A DNA stretch of 42,657 nucleotides from a virus. The notes under the pieces are model-generated. The model searched no databases, was not told where the DNA came from, and saw only the letters and a list, made by a program, of their open reading frames with translations. Shown in pieces: positions 1 through 7,018 of this stretch (positions are counted from its first letter, which is position 1; each line of letters starts with the position of its first letter). The translations under genes and the position numbers were made by a program. The stretch lies in IMG/VR virus record IMGVR_UViG_3300042934_000878, positions 1-42,657 of that record; one strand, given 5' to 3'.

Positions 1-364
1 ACCGGGACGCTCTCGCCGTCGACGACCTCGACGTGGGCCTCCGGTCGGCGGAGGGCGTTCTGCAGGTTGGCGAGTGCGCTTCCGAGTCCGACCACGATCG
101 TCGATGCTACTGGGCGGCGAGCCGGTCGTGCAGTCGCGCCGTCTTCGCGGGAAGGCGACGGTCCGCGGGCCGGGAGGCACGTGGCGGGCCGGTCCCGCGC
201 CTCCAGTCCGATGCCCAGAGCGCCCCGATCCCACCGTCGAAGCGACAGATGGCAGGACCATCGCTCGGACTGTGCGGCCGGAGCGACAGAACGACGCGAA
301 CTGTTCGCAGAGTTCTGTCGCTTTCGCAGCGGCACGCGGCGGGCGCCACGCCAGAGCCTCGGCG
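1..364. other. left chromosomal flank, no confident gene
   Basis: Host DNA left of attL. On the minus strand a frame is open from a GTG near position 95 to the window edge and could be the start of a truncated gene, but it has no visible ribosome binding site and no recognisable family, so it is not called. The rest is GC-rich sequence with only shadow reading frames. A perfect 11-bp inverted repeat lies at 282-322 and is listed separately. Confidence 0.4.
282..326 (+). terminator. inverted repeat, possible terminator in host flank
   Basis: AGCGACAGAAC (282-292) is a perfect inverted repeat of GTTCTGTCGCT (312-322) with a 19-nt loop, followed on the plus strand by TTTCG. It could end a transcript of the host flank. 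On the minus strand, downstream of where the uninterrupted tRNA gene would end, there is no T-tract. A regulatory palindrome is also possible. Confidence 0.35.
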
Positions 365-400
365 GTACCCCCGGTGGGACTCGAACCCACAACTCAGCGA
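365..400. repeat. attL: attL, 36-bp direct repeat of tRNA 3' end
   Basis: These 36 bp are identical to 42411-42446, which form the 3' half of the tRNA gene at the right edge (T arm, variable region, 3' side of the anticodon stem and acceptor). The sequences diverge immediately on both sides. This is the classical footprint of tyrosine-integrase insertion into a tRNA gene: the left copy is an orphan fragment and the right copy completes the functional tRNA. The integrase gene beginning about 440 bp to the right fits this end being attL. Confidence 0.93.
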
Positions 401-403
401 ATA

Positions 404-422
404 GGGTGGGACTATCCCGCCC
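404..422. other. short perfect-type hairpin next to attL
   Basis: GGGTGGGA (404-411) pairs with TCCCGCCC (415-422), one G-T wobble, over a 3-nt loop, directly beside attL in the 142-bp gap between attL and the first gene. It could be a weak terminator for the leftward integrase operon or part of the attachment-site structure. No long T-run follows on either strand. Nothing else is evident between 401 and 542. Confidence 0.35.
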
Positions 423-542
423 CTTCCCTCCACCATCCCGGAAGTACCCCGGACCTGGCCTTTTCGAGACTCAGCACTCCCCTGCGGCACCCTGCTCATC
501 CCGCTGTTTCCCGAGCAAAGCGGCGGGTAAGCGGCAACTCGC

Positions 543-839
543 CTACGGTTCTCGGTCGATCTGCTCCTGCTGCAGAGCCTCTACCTCGTCGCGTATCCAC
601 GCGATGCAACGAAGGGTGTTGGGCGCTTCCTCGTGAGGCGCAGCCGCCATGATGGCGAGCGAGATGCCGACGCCGACCACCAGCTGCCCTTCCTCCGGCT
701 CGCCGAGGATGTCGAAGCCGGAGATCGGAACTGCGATGGCTCGGCCGGCGCTCGCGAACTCGGTGCAGGCGACGCCGACCCATTCCGCGAGGTCGTCCGC
801 GACCACCACCGAGTACGCGCCGTAGATCAGTCGCTTCAT
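543..839 (-). CDS. hypothetical protein coupled to integrase (98 aa)
   Basis: A 98-residue protein starting MKRLIYGAY, from an ATG that overlaps the integrase stop in an ATGA arrangement (836-839), so translation is probably coupled. The sequence has a hydrophobic middle (around residues 48-62, GQLVVGVGISLAIMAAA) and an acidic, Gln/Glu-rich C-terminus. I recognise no family. It is the last gene of the leftward integration operon and lies between int and attL, a position often used by small recombination directionality or exclusion proteins. The sequence does not show which, and no DNA-binding motif is obvious. A longer frame reading through from 1058 is an overlap of the integrase gene and is not believed. 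Confidence 0.7.
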   Translation of the reverse strand: MKRLIYGAYSVVVADDLAEWVGVACTEFASAGRAIAVPISGFDILGEPEEGQLVVGVGISLAIMAAAPHEEAPNTLRCIAWIRDEVEALQQEQIDREP

Positions 840-1996
840 GCGCTCTCGCCGAACTGCTCGAGGATGTCGCGGACGTCCGGACCCAGGTACTCGCGCGCGG
901 CGTAGAACTTCCGGGTGACCTCGGAGTTGGAGTGACCGAGCTGCGCGCCGGCGCTCTCGATGTCGACGCCGTCGCGGATGGCCGTCGCGACGGTCTTCCG
1001 GAACGTCTTCGGCGTCAGCCACATCGGGTAGTCGTTCGCCAGCTTGAACTCGCGCCACTGCCGGCGCAGGTTCGCCGGTGACCGCAGCGTGCCAGTCGAC
1101 GACGGGAACACCCAGTCGGAGTACGCGCGTTCGCGGCGTCGGACCAGCATCTCCCAGACGAAAGTCGGGAGCTGCAGCTTCCGGAAGCCCGAGTCCGACT
1201 TCGGTCGCTCCTGCCGGATGAGCCCGACGCTGTCAAGCTGCACCGCCGTCGCCTGGATCGTGACGATGGGCACCTCGACGTCGAGGTCGAGGTCAGACCA
1301 GCGGAGGGCGACGAGCTCACCGGTTCGGATGCCGGTGCCGAGCAGCATGTCGGTCGGCTCGGCGAGGTCGGTTGTGCGGGCGCGCCCTGCTCCGTCGAGT
1401 CCGGCGTCCCACTTCCGCAGGTCAATCTGCAGGGCGCGCACCTGTTCGAAGGTGACGACCTGCACCTCCTTGCGCTCGATCCGGACGGACTGCGCCTCGC
1501 GCACCGGGTTGGTCGCGACCGCGCCGCGGCGGACGGCGAGGGAGAACATCGCGGTCAGGACGACGCGAGCCGTCTTCGCTGCGCCAGGGCCTCGCCGCGA
1601 AGACAGCGTCTCGACGACTCGGTCGATGACGGGCACGGTCGCCTCTCGCAGCCGGACCCCGCCGAGCGCGGGCAGCACGTTCACCTCGAGCGACAGCTTG
1701 TAGTTCTGAACCGTCGAGGGTGCGCGCCCCAGCTTCTCGAGGACGGCGACCCATTGCTCCGCGAGCTCCGCGACCTTGCTTTCGGACGTGAGGTCACTTC
1801 CGTGCGTGCGGACGCGGTCGCGAAGGTGCTCGACCAGGGCGTCCTCGGCGCGGCGTCCGGTCGGACCCTGGCGGGCGACCTTCCGGGTGACGCCGTCGAA
1901 GTCGCGGAAGCGGGCGCTCGCTGTCCACTTGCCGGGACCCTGCTGGGTCCGGCTGATCGATCCCCAGGTGCCGAGCACCAGCGGTGGACGTGCCAT
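836..1996 (-). CDS. int: tyrosine-type site-specific integrase (Int1)
   Basis: A 386-aa tyrosine recombinase that would catalyse prophage integration and excision at the tRNA attachment site. An N-terminal arm-binding/SAM-like region (about 1-175) includes the core-binding stretch near 72-165. The catalytic domain follows with Arg224 in GTGIRTGEL, Lys266 in the beta-hairpin, a box II TPKTFRKT (Arg333), His355 in LGHSNSEV and the nucleophile Tyr365 in RKFYAA. The usual His of the HxxR motif is Lys330 here. Length is normal for actinophage integrases. It is about 440 bp from attL, transcribed toward it, and overlaps the downstream 98-aa gene by 4 bp. The upstream repressor gene ends 30 bp before it, so the two may share a transcript. 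Confidence 0.95.
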   Translation of the reverse strand: MARPPLVLGTWGSISRTQQGPGKWTASARFRDFDGVTRKVARQGPTGRRAEDALVEHLRDRVRTHGSDLTSESKVAELAEQWVAVLEKLGRAPSTVQNYKLSLEVNVLPALGGVRLREATVPVIDRVVETLSSRRGPGAAKTARVVLTAMFSLAVRRGAVATNPVREAQSVRIERKEVQVVTFEQVRALQIDLRKWDAGLDGAGRARTTDLAEPTDMLLGTGIRTGELVALRWSDLDLDVEVPIVTIQATAVQLDSVGLIRQERPKSDSGFRKLQLPTFVWEMLVRRRERAYSDWVFPSSTGTLRSPANLRRQWREFKLANDYPMWLTPKTFRKTVATAIRDGVDIESAGAQLGHSNSEVTRKFYAAREYLGPDVRDILEQFGESA

Positions 1997-2026
1997 TAGG
2001 CGCCCTCTCCCTGTAGCAGGCTGCAG

Positions 2027-2674
2027 TTACTCACCTTCACCCCTAACCGATCCGGCATCCTGCCCCTCCGAGACATCCGCCGGATCCTTTGCTGCGTACA
2101 TCCCCTCGAGCCCGTAGATGCGTCTCGTGTCAGACGGCCGTTCCCGAGCTTTCTGGTCCAGTTGCGCAGCCCTGAAGATGATCGATCCCATCGGGTCGAA
2201 GCCCTCCACCTCTCCCAAGAACGTTGCTGTGCCTGCGTCGATGATGGTGCTCGAGATGGATGACGCCATCTCCCTGACGAGCCGGGTTGCGACTCCCGCT
2301 CGCAGAGCTGACTCCACAAAATCGAGTGCATCGATAGCGCCGAAGTAGAGCTTCCGTTGCAAGAGCGCGAGCTCCTCAAGGGACTCCCCGTTTTTGGCGA
2401 GGCTCATGAAGCGTTCCGTGTTAGCCCGCATGTCGGCAAGGAACTGCTCCTCAAGCTCAGGGGAGAAGGCCTCTTCCTCATCGCCATGGTCCGAGGACCC
2501 TGTTTCTGCATCCGGAAGGATCTGCGCAATGGCGCCCCAGTGCTTCTTCGGCACGGTCCCCCCACGTTCCCAGTTCCCGATCGTACGAAGAGCGACCTGT
2601 AGTTCATCCGCCACGCGCTGCTGGGTCATGAACGAGGCGAGCCGGGCGCGTTTGAGGCTGTGTCCTGTGATCAC
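2027..2674 (-). CDS. XRE-family phage repressor
   Basis: A 215-aa protein with an N-terminal Cro/CI-type helix-turn-helix (residues about 3-60; motif around TQQRVADELQVALRTIGNWE) and an acidic alpha-helical C-terminal part without the Ser-Lys LexA peptidase signature. I chose the GTG at 2674: the HTH starts just after it, and a promoter-like TTGCTT-17-TACGAT lies so close that the message would be leaderless. A longer frame back to 2737 would run over that promoter. It is divergent from the Cro-like gene at 2796, the layout of an immunity switch, so it is probably the lysogeny repressor. The C-terminal fold is unassigned. Confidence 0.85.
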   Translation of the reverse strand: MITGHSLKRARLASFMTQQRVADELQVALRTIGNWERGGTVPKKHWGAIAQILPDAETGSSDHGDEEEAFSPELEEQFLADMRANTERFMSLAKNGESLEELALLQRKLYFGAIDALDFVESALRAGVATRLVREMASSISSTIIDAGTATFLGEVEGFDPMGSIIFRAAQLDQKARERPSDTRRIYGLEGMYAAKDPADVSEGQDAGSVRGEGE

Positions 2675-2795
2675 ATGCCCATCGTAGGCACCAACAGGCA
2701 ACAAAGCAACAGTCAGACCCGCGTAGGCAAGCGTCACAGGAAACTTTTGGTTGCCAAAGCGTGCGTAACAAGCAAAGTTGCCTTAGGTTGTCTGC
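2675..2795. promoter_or_regulatory. divergent immunity switch with operator-like GTTGCC sites
   Basis: The intergenic region between repressor and Cro-like gene has three copies of GTTGCC: minus strand at 2697-2702 and plus strand at 2750-2755 and 2777-2782. The middle one sits in the palindrome TTTGG-TTG-CCAAA (2746-2758). Leftward, TTGCTT (2709-2704) and TACGAT (2686-2681) are spaced by 17 bp and lie 6 bp ahead of the GTG. Rightward, TAGGTT (2784-2789) also lies exactly 6 bp ahead of the ATG at 2796, with a poor -35. Both transcripts would therefore start at or next to the initiation codon. The operator role is inferred. Confidence 0.65.
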
Positions 2796-3026
2796 ATGGA
2801 GCAGCGCAGAACGAACGGCCCGGCAGTCCGGGTGATCCGCGAGCTGATGGGTATCCGGCATGGACAGCTTGCACGCAGGATCGAGATTGACCCTGGCTAC
2901 CTGACCAAGATCGAGGCAGGCAGCAGGCAACCGTCGCCCGAGGTGACTGTGCGCATAGCAAACGCGCTCGGCGTGTCACTTGAAGTGATCACCTACCCGG
3001 TGACCGTCATGGAGTTCGCCGCATGA
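2796..3026 (+). CDS. XRE-family Cro-like regulator
   Basis: A 76-aa helix-turn-helix protein nearly all of which is the DNA-binding domain (residues about 10-66; HGQLARRIEIDPGYLTKIE then RQPSPEVTVRIANALGV). It is the first gene of the rightward early operon and divergent from the repressor, the position of a Cro-type regulator. The ATG is 6 bp from a TAGGTT -10-like element and has no clear Shine-Dalgarno sequence, suggesting leaderless translation. The stop overlaps the next start (ATGA at 3023-3026). Confidence 0.85.
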   Translation: MEQRRTNGPAVRVIRELMGIRHGQLARRIEIDPGYLTKIEAGSRQPSPEVTVRIANALGVSLEVITYPVTVMEFAA

Positions 3027-3226
3027 CCGCCGTGCAGCCGGTTTTGCGCACCGAAGACGCTGCGGCGTACATCGGCGTCAAGCCGAAGACTCTCTTGAAC
3101 TGGCGGTCATTGCGCAAGGGCCCGGTTGCGGTGAAGCAAGGGCGATTGCTCGCGTACCGCGTCTCGGACCTGGATTCCTACCTCGCGGAACACACAGAGG
3201 ACCGGCCCGGTGTCCTCCGCCAGTGA
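3023..3226 (+). CDS. xis: HTH_17/excisionase-like DNA-binding protein
   Basis: A 67-aa winged-helix protein with the pattern of MerR/excisionase-type HTH_17 domains: RTEDAAAYIGVKPKTLLNWR, a basic stretch, then a wing and AYRVSDLDSYLAEH. Proteins of this type act as excisionases or as small transcriptional regulators. It is translationally coupled to the Cro-like gene. Being early and opposite the integrase operon fits an excisionase, but the sequence alone cannot separate that role from regulation. Confidence 0.75.
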   Translation: MTAVQPVLRTEDAAAYIGVKPKTLLNWRSLRKGPVAVKQGRLLAYRVSDLDSYLAEHTEDRPGVLRQ

Positions 3227-3398
3227 TGTGGAAAGCGTGCCTCCACGCTCCGTCACCACCTCGAGTACATCGCGGGTCCCCAGATTCCCCTCCATCCGCC
3301 GCTTCATCACGGCCGTCCTCATCGCCGAGGACCCGTACCCCTCCTACAGCAAGCTCGACCACCTCGACGGTCTACCCGAACGGAGCACCAACCCGTGA
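3210..3398 (+). CDS. hypothetical small early protein
   Basis: A 62-aa protein from a GTG at 3210, overlapping the upstream gene by 17 bp and the antirepressor GTG by 4 bp (GTGA at 3395-3398). The N-terminus is Ser/Thr/Arg-rich and the C-terminus reads RRFITAVLIAEDPYPSYSK. No family is recognised. It is called because it exactly fills the space between two good genes with the overlaps typical of this operon. The alternative frame from 3223 runs deep into the antirepressor gene and is rejected. Confidence 0.5.
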   Translation: MSSASDVESVPPRSVTTSSTSRVPRFPSIRRFITAVLIAEDPYPSYSKLDHLDGLPERSTNP

Positions 3399-4165
3399 CC
3401 GACCTCATGAACTTCCAGTACGACAGTCTCACTGTCCGCACCCTGGTCATCGACGGCGAACCTTGGATCGTCGGCGTCGACGTGTGCAGGGCGCTTGGGC
3501 TCGTCAACCCTCGCGATGCGCTCGGGCGGCTCGACCCGGATGGGGTCGGCACTGCCGACGTCATCGACAGCATCGGCCGGACACAGAACGCGAAGGTCAT
3601 CAACGAGGCCGGCCTCTACGAACTCATCTTCCAGTCAAGGACCCCCGGCGCCGCACAGTTCCGCCGTTGGGTCACACACGAGGTGCTGCCAAGCATCCGG
3701 CGCACAGGCTCGTACATCGCCACTCCTGAGGAAGACGACACCACCCTCATCGCTCGCGCGCTGCAGGCGTCCGCCCGCATGCTCGAGCAGAAGGACGCCA
3801 AGATCGCTGAGCTCGTACCCCGAGCCGTCGCATGGGACGAGCTTGCAAGTGGCGTCGGCGACTACGAGGTCGCAGATGCAGCCAAGATGCTCTCACGCGC
3901 TGGCATCCCGATCGGATCACAACGCCTCTTCCGTCAGCTCAACGATCTCGGCTGGATCTACCGCGGTAGCGGCGGGAAGTGGAAGGCCCGGCAGGCACAG
4001 GTCGACGCCGGCTACCTCGCCGAGCGACCGATGTCGCACCACCACCCGCGCACCGGCGAGGTCGTCGTCGACCCCCCGCAGGTACGCGTCACGTTGAAGG
4101 GCCTCGAGCGACTCCGCGTCCGGCTCGGCGACTTGACCACCTCGCGCCTCAGCACGGCCGTCTGA
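3395..4165 (+). CDS. BRO-N/KilAC phage antirepressor
   Basis: A 256-aa two-domain protein. Residues about 10-105 form a BRO-N domain (PWIVGVDVCRALGLVNPRDA, then INEAGLYELIFQSRTP and FRRWVTHEVLPSIRRTGSY). Residues about 125-245 match the antirepressor KilAC domain (AKMLSRAGIPIGSQRLFRQL, then LGWIYR and the C-terminal VRVTLKGLERL). Such proteins antagonise or bypass repressors, or regulate early transcription. The GTG overlaps the preceding stop; an ATG at 3407 is an alternative start. It lies in the early operon, downstream of the switch. Confidence 0.92.
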   Translation: MTDLMNFQYDSLTVRTLVIDGEPWIVGVDVCRALGLVNPRDALGRLDPDGVGTADVIDSIGRTQNAKVINEAGLYELIFQSRTPGAAQFRRWVTHEVLPSIRRTGSYIATPEEDDTTLIARALQASARMLEQKDAKIAELVPRAVAWDELASGVGDYEVADAAKMLSRAGIPIGSQRLFRQLNDLGWIYRGSGGKWKARQAQVDAGYLAERPMSHHHPRTGEVVVDPPQVRVTLKGLERLRVRLGDLTTSRLSTAV

Positions 4166-4214
4166 CGACGGCCACACAAACCGAAGGCCCTCGCGGTGCA
4201 ACGCGAAGGCCCTC
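4156..4214 (+). terminator. tandem hairpins with 11-bp direct repeat after antirepressor gene
   Basis: GGCCGTC (4156-4162) pairs perfectly with GACGGCC (4167-4173), bracketing the antirepressor stop codon. A second hairpin pairs 4186-4195 with 4202-4211 (nine of ten pairs). The 11-mer CGAAGGCCCTC also occurs twice in direct orientation (4182-4192, 4204-4214). There is no T-run, so this may be an attenuator or partial terminator rather than a full stop. It fills the only gap in the early operon before the next gene. Confidence 0.4.
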
Positions 4215-4236
4215 ACTCCCGAAGGAGAAACACAGA

Positions 4237-4713
4237 ATGTTTAACCCCATCATCGCATCGAACACCGACATCGGCGCAACCCTCAGGGCACTCCGGCTCC
4301 AAGGCCGACTGTCGCAGCAGCACCTCGCATCGACCATCGGCACCACCACCGCATACATCGCGAAGCTCGAAGAAGGCCTCGTCACTCCAACGCAGAGCTA
4401 CGTCGGGAAGATCCTCGATGCCGTCGTCAAGCTACTCGATGCGCCCCCCCGTCCCTGCCTCATGCTCGGCTGCACCGTCACCCACGATCCAGACGAAATC
4501 GTCTTCCACCACGCGGACACCGTCTCCGGCGACTGGGGTTCGGTCGAGGTCCGCATGTGCGAGGGCCAGGACAAGGAGTGGGTCCCCTACCTCCGTGTCG
4601 AGGACGAGTACGCGACTTCCGCTGACTCGTTCCGCGCGATCGACCGTGCGTACAAGACGGCGAGCGCCCTCGCGGCCGCGCTGAACCGTCACCCCGCGGC
4701 GGTAACCCGATGA
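4237..4713 (+). CDS. XRE-type HTH protein
   Basis: A 158-aa protein with a helix-turn-helix near the N-terminus (residues about 12-65; RLSQQHLASTIGTTTAYIAKLE) followed by a domain of unknown type with LMLGCTVTHD and EVRMCEGQDKEW and a helical C-terminus. The ATG at 4237 is preceded by the good ribosome binding site GAAGGAG (4221-4227). The stop overlaps the next ATG (ATGA). It is likely a third transcriptional regulator of the early region; its target is unknown. Confidence 0.8.
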   Translation: MFNPIIASNTDIGATLRALRLQGRLSQQHLASTIGTTTAYIAKLEEGLVTPTQSYVGKILDAVVKLLDAPPRPCLMLGCTVTHDPDEIVFHHADTVSGDWGSVEVRMCEGQDKEWVPYLRVEDEYATSADSFRAIDRAYKTASALAAALNRHPAAVTR

Positions 4714-5105
4714 GTGCGTGGAAGCCGACTCCAGCCGAGCGTCGCAAGTACCGGGACTACGCCGTCGAGTTCGTCGAATCGCAGTCCTCGTCGGTGCGAT
4801 CCGAAGTGATGGACGGGAACGTCCTGCGGTTCATCTGCCGGGTGCGCCGCTTCCCGTCAGACAAGAAGTTCGTCGTCATCATCTACAAGGGCGTCAGCGA
4901 CTCGGAACGCGCCCGCATCGAGCTCTGGGGCAACGGGATGCCGCGTGGAGGGTGGGCGATGCATCCCACCCTCTGGTTCCGTCACACCGGGAAAACCAGC
5001 AAGAAGGTCTACTTCGTGCAGGAGTGCGGCTACCCGGCGCCGGATCCGTTCGCGCAGCTCGAGCTGGAGCTGATGATCGACGCGGGCAGCAAGGTGGCCG
5101 TCTGA
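4710..5105 (+). CDS. hypothetical early protein (131 aa)
   Basis: A 131-aa soluble protein, start overlapping the previous stop (ATGA). It has alternating polar and hydrophobic strands (RFICRVRRF, KKFVVIIYKG, ARIELWGNGM, KKVYFVQECGY), suggesting a mixed alpha/beta fold. No family is recognised. The tight coupling on both sides (the next ATG also overlaps) supports it as a real early gene of unknown function. Confidence 0.75.
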   Translation: MSAWKPTPAERRKYRDYAVEFVESQSSSVRSEVMDGNVLRFICRVRRFPSDKKFVVIIYKGVSDSERARIELWGNGMPRGGWAMHPTLWFRHTGKTSKKVYFVQECGYPAPDPFAQLELELMIDAGSKVAV

Positions 5106-5551
5106 TGGCGATCGAGATCGACATGCGCCGGACCACCACTCGCCCCGATGAAGTGCGCATCAGCCTGTACGAGGACGAGACATCCCTCCTGATGACGCTA
5201 GACGAGTCCACCGAGCTCGCTCTCGACATGCTCGAGCTCGCGTACTCGGTACGCGCGGGCGTACCGGTCCCCATCTTCAGCCTCCACACCGGCAAGCAGG
5301 CGCTGTCCAATGCGTACAAGCCCACGTCTCGCGTCTACTCCGTCGCGGAGTCCTCCGGCCTCGGTGTTGCCGTTCACCTGAAGGAGCTGCGCCGCATCGG
5401 TCGGCGATACAGCTGGGAGGCAGACGACACACTCACTCTTGCCCGGGACACGGCTCACGTTCTAGGTCAACGTCTCGTCACTGCCGCTCGAGAGTCCGAG
5501 GAACGGCTCTACGAAGGCGGATGGCGTCCGAAGAAGGCGATGCTCCGATGA
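5105..5551 (+). CDS. hypothetical early protein (148 aa)
   Basis: A 148-aa protein starting MAIEIDMRRTTTRPDE at an ATG whose A is the last base of the preceding stop codon. A beta-rich start (EVRISLYEDETSLLMTLDE) is followed by helices and a basic C-terminal tail. No family is recognised. It ends in an ATGA overlap with the next gene. A frame extending upstream to 4718 is the shadow of the previous gene. Confidence 0.75.
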   Translation: MAIEIDMRRTTTRPDEVRISLYEDETSLLMTLDESTELALDMLELAYSVRAGVPVPIFSLHTGKQALSNAYKPTSRVYSVAESSGLGVAVHLKELRRIGRRYSWEADDTLTLARDTAHVLGQRLVTAARESEERLYEGGWRPKKAMLR

Positions 5552-6135
5552 GCGCAGGCGACTTCATCCCGCTGCGTCGGCAGTTCACCGATGAACAGAT
5601 CGCGGACTACAAGCAGCGCGCCGCTGACGCGGTGCGCAAGTACAGCGCAGACGAATCGATCCCCCAGGAAGACACGACCGTGCAGGACATCCTCTCGGCG
5701 ATCCACCCGTGGGAGTTCGAGCTGAAACGCGATCGTGATGGCTCCCCCGGCATGTACGGCGAGTACGGATACATGCGGCTTGAGCAAGCCCTCAAGCAGC
5801 TCGAGATCGGGGTGGAGGACTGGGTTCTGTCCGCGGCTCCGCCGTGGGTTGGCGTCATCAGCGAAGTCGTGTGGCACGACGCAGAGACACCGCAGGAAAT
5901 CGAGCACAGCACGCGGCACGCCTATGTCTCGGCGCCAGATGCCGGTCAGGAGGACGATCTGGACGGCGGCCGTCTTGCCGTCTACCTCGTTCGCACCGAC
6001 AGGATCCTCGACGAGCACAACGCCGTTGAGGGGCAAGTCCTCGTGGGGGTCAGCGAAGGCAGCGCCGCAAGCGAGACGAAGGTGCTTCTCGATGACCTCC
6101 TGGCAGTGATCCACCAACTGCAGGTCAAGTCATGA
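5548..6135 (+). CDS. hypothetical early protein (195 aa)
   Basis: A 195-aa acidic, soluble protein beginning MSAGDFIPLRRQFTDEQIAD. The start at 5548 overlaps the previous stop; an upstream ATG at 5521 in the same frame is possible but lies inside the preceding gene. No motif is recognised. It is followed by the HNH gene, again with ATGA coupling, so it belongs to the early metabolic/replication operon. Confidence 0.72.
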   Translation: MSAGDFIPLRRQFTDEQIADYKQRAADAVRKYSADESIPQEDTTVQDILSAIHPWEFELKRDRDGSPGMYGEYGYMRLEQALKQLEIGVEDWVLSAAPPWVGVISEVVWHDAETPQEIEHSTRHAYVSAPDAGQEDDLDGGRLAVYLVRTDRILDEHNAVEGQVLVGVSEGSAASETKVLLDDLLAVIHQLQVKS

Positions 6136-6512
6136 GCGGCGCCGAGGTAGTACTCGCCGCGTCAGTAGACCCGCGGTCTCTTCGTTGGATGCCGGCCGAG
6201 TGCTGGGGCACGCACGAGCGCGAGGTGTGGTCCGCCGATGACCGCAACTCCTTGAAGTGCAGGATCAACGCCGGCCGCGGACGTCCCCGGCGGAAGTGGA
6301 AGCACTGCATGCTCTGCAACCGACGCTGCCGAGTCAAGAGCCGGCACCGTCGCCTCACGATCGACCACGTCGTCCCGATCAGTCGAGGCGGCTGCAACCA
6401 CCTGCACAACCTTCAGCTGCTCTGCAACGACTGCAACACCGCCAAGGGCAACGTCCTGCCCTGGGACCTGCCCGTTCTCACCACTCGAACCCGAACCGAG
6501 GAGTACCGATGA
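6132..6512 (+). CDS. HNH endonuclease
   Basis: A 126-aa HNH-family nuclease. Two CxxC knuckles (Cys59/Cys62 in HCMLC and Cys98/Cys101 in LCNDC) bracket the catalytic beta-beta-alpha element, with Asp78-His79 in TIDHVVPISRGG, Asn93 in HNLQ and the trailing CNTAKGN. Such proteins nick or cut DNA. In phages they are homing nucleases, packaging helpers or recombination enzymes. Its place is among early genes, far from terminase, so a packaging role is less likely than for the second HNH at 13845. Both ends overlap neighbours. Confidence 0.9.
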   Translation: MSGAEVVLAASVDPRSLRWMPAECWGTHEREVWSADDRNSLKCRINAGRGRPRRKWKHCMLCNRRCRVKSRHRRLTIDHVVPISRGGCNHLHNLQLLCNDCNTAKGNVLPWDLPVLTTRTRTEEYR

Positions 6513-7018
6513 CCGTCTCCATCTACATCCCATCGACACTGTCCGCCGGCGCCCGCCAGGCCCTCACCGACATGCTCACCAGCACGACAGAGGTCGCAAC
6601 GCTCGTCGATACCGAGCAGGGCCCGTGGACAACCGCCGATGCAGAAGCCATCGCCGTGGAGCTCGAACAGGCTGGCTACGGCGTACGAAGCCGTACGGGC
6701 ACGTTCGCGTGGACGATCGAGCCGTACAGCCCGCCCACCCTGGGCACGGACTTCCTCGACGACATCGCGCCGGCACTGGCAATCGTCCAGCAGATCATGA
6801 CGGACACGAATGCCGTCCGCACTCCCGAGAACCCCGGCGTCGTCGGGAACACGGCAGGCATCGGCACGTACGGACTTCTCATCGGTGTGCTCAACATCCT
6901 GCAGCTCGCCGACCACGACCTGCGAGGCGAACTGAAAGCGCGCCCCGCCGCCGTCATGTTCCCCGTCGTCGCACAGCTGCTCGCTCGACACATCCGCCGA
7001 GAGGCGGGACAGCTGTGA
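6509..7018 (+). CDS. hypothetical early protein (169 aa)
   Basis: A 169-aa protein starting MTVSIYIPSTLSAGARQ at an ATG overlapping the HNH stop. It has a mixed alpha/beta N-terminal part with YIPSTL and a hydrophobic stretch around residues 115-135 (AGIGTYGLLIGVLNILQLA) that could be a buried helix or a single membrane segment. No family is recognised. The GTG of the replication initiator overlaps its stop (GTGA), linking it to the replication genes. Confidence 0.72.
   Translation: MTVSIYIPSTLSAGARQALTDMLTSTTEVATLVDTEQGPWTTADAEAIAVELEQAGYGVRSRTGTFAWTIEPYSPPTLGTDFLDDIAPALAIVQQIMTDTNAVRTPENPGVVGNTAGIGTYGLLIGVLNILQLADHDLRGELKARPAAVMFPVVAQLLARHIRREAGQL

Noticed and set aside
1-95. Possible truncated minus-strand host gene starting at GTG 95
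   Set aside because: Only about 31 codons, no ribosome binding site and no recognisable family; not enough to call.
3223-3729. Plus-strand 168-aa frame across the start of the antirepressor gene
   Set aside because: Overlaps the BRO-N gene by more than 300 bp in another frame and has an Arg/Pro/His-rich product.
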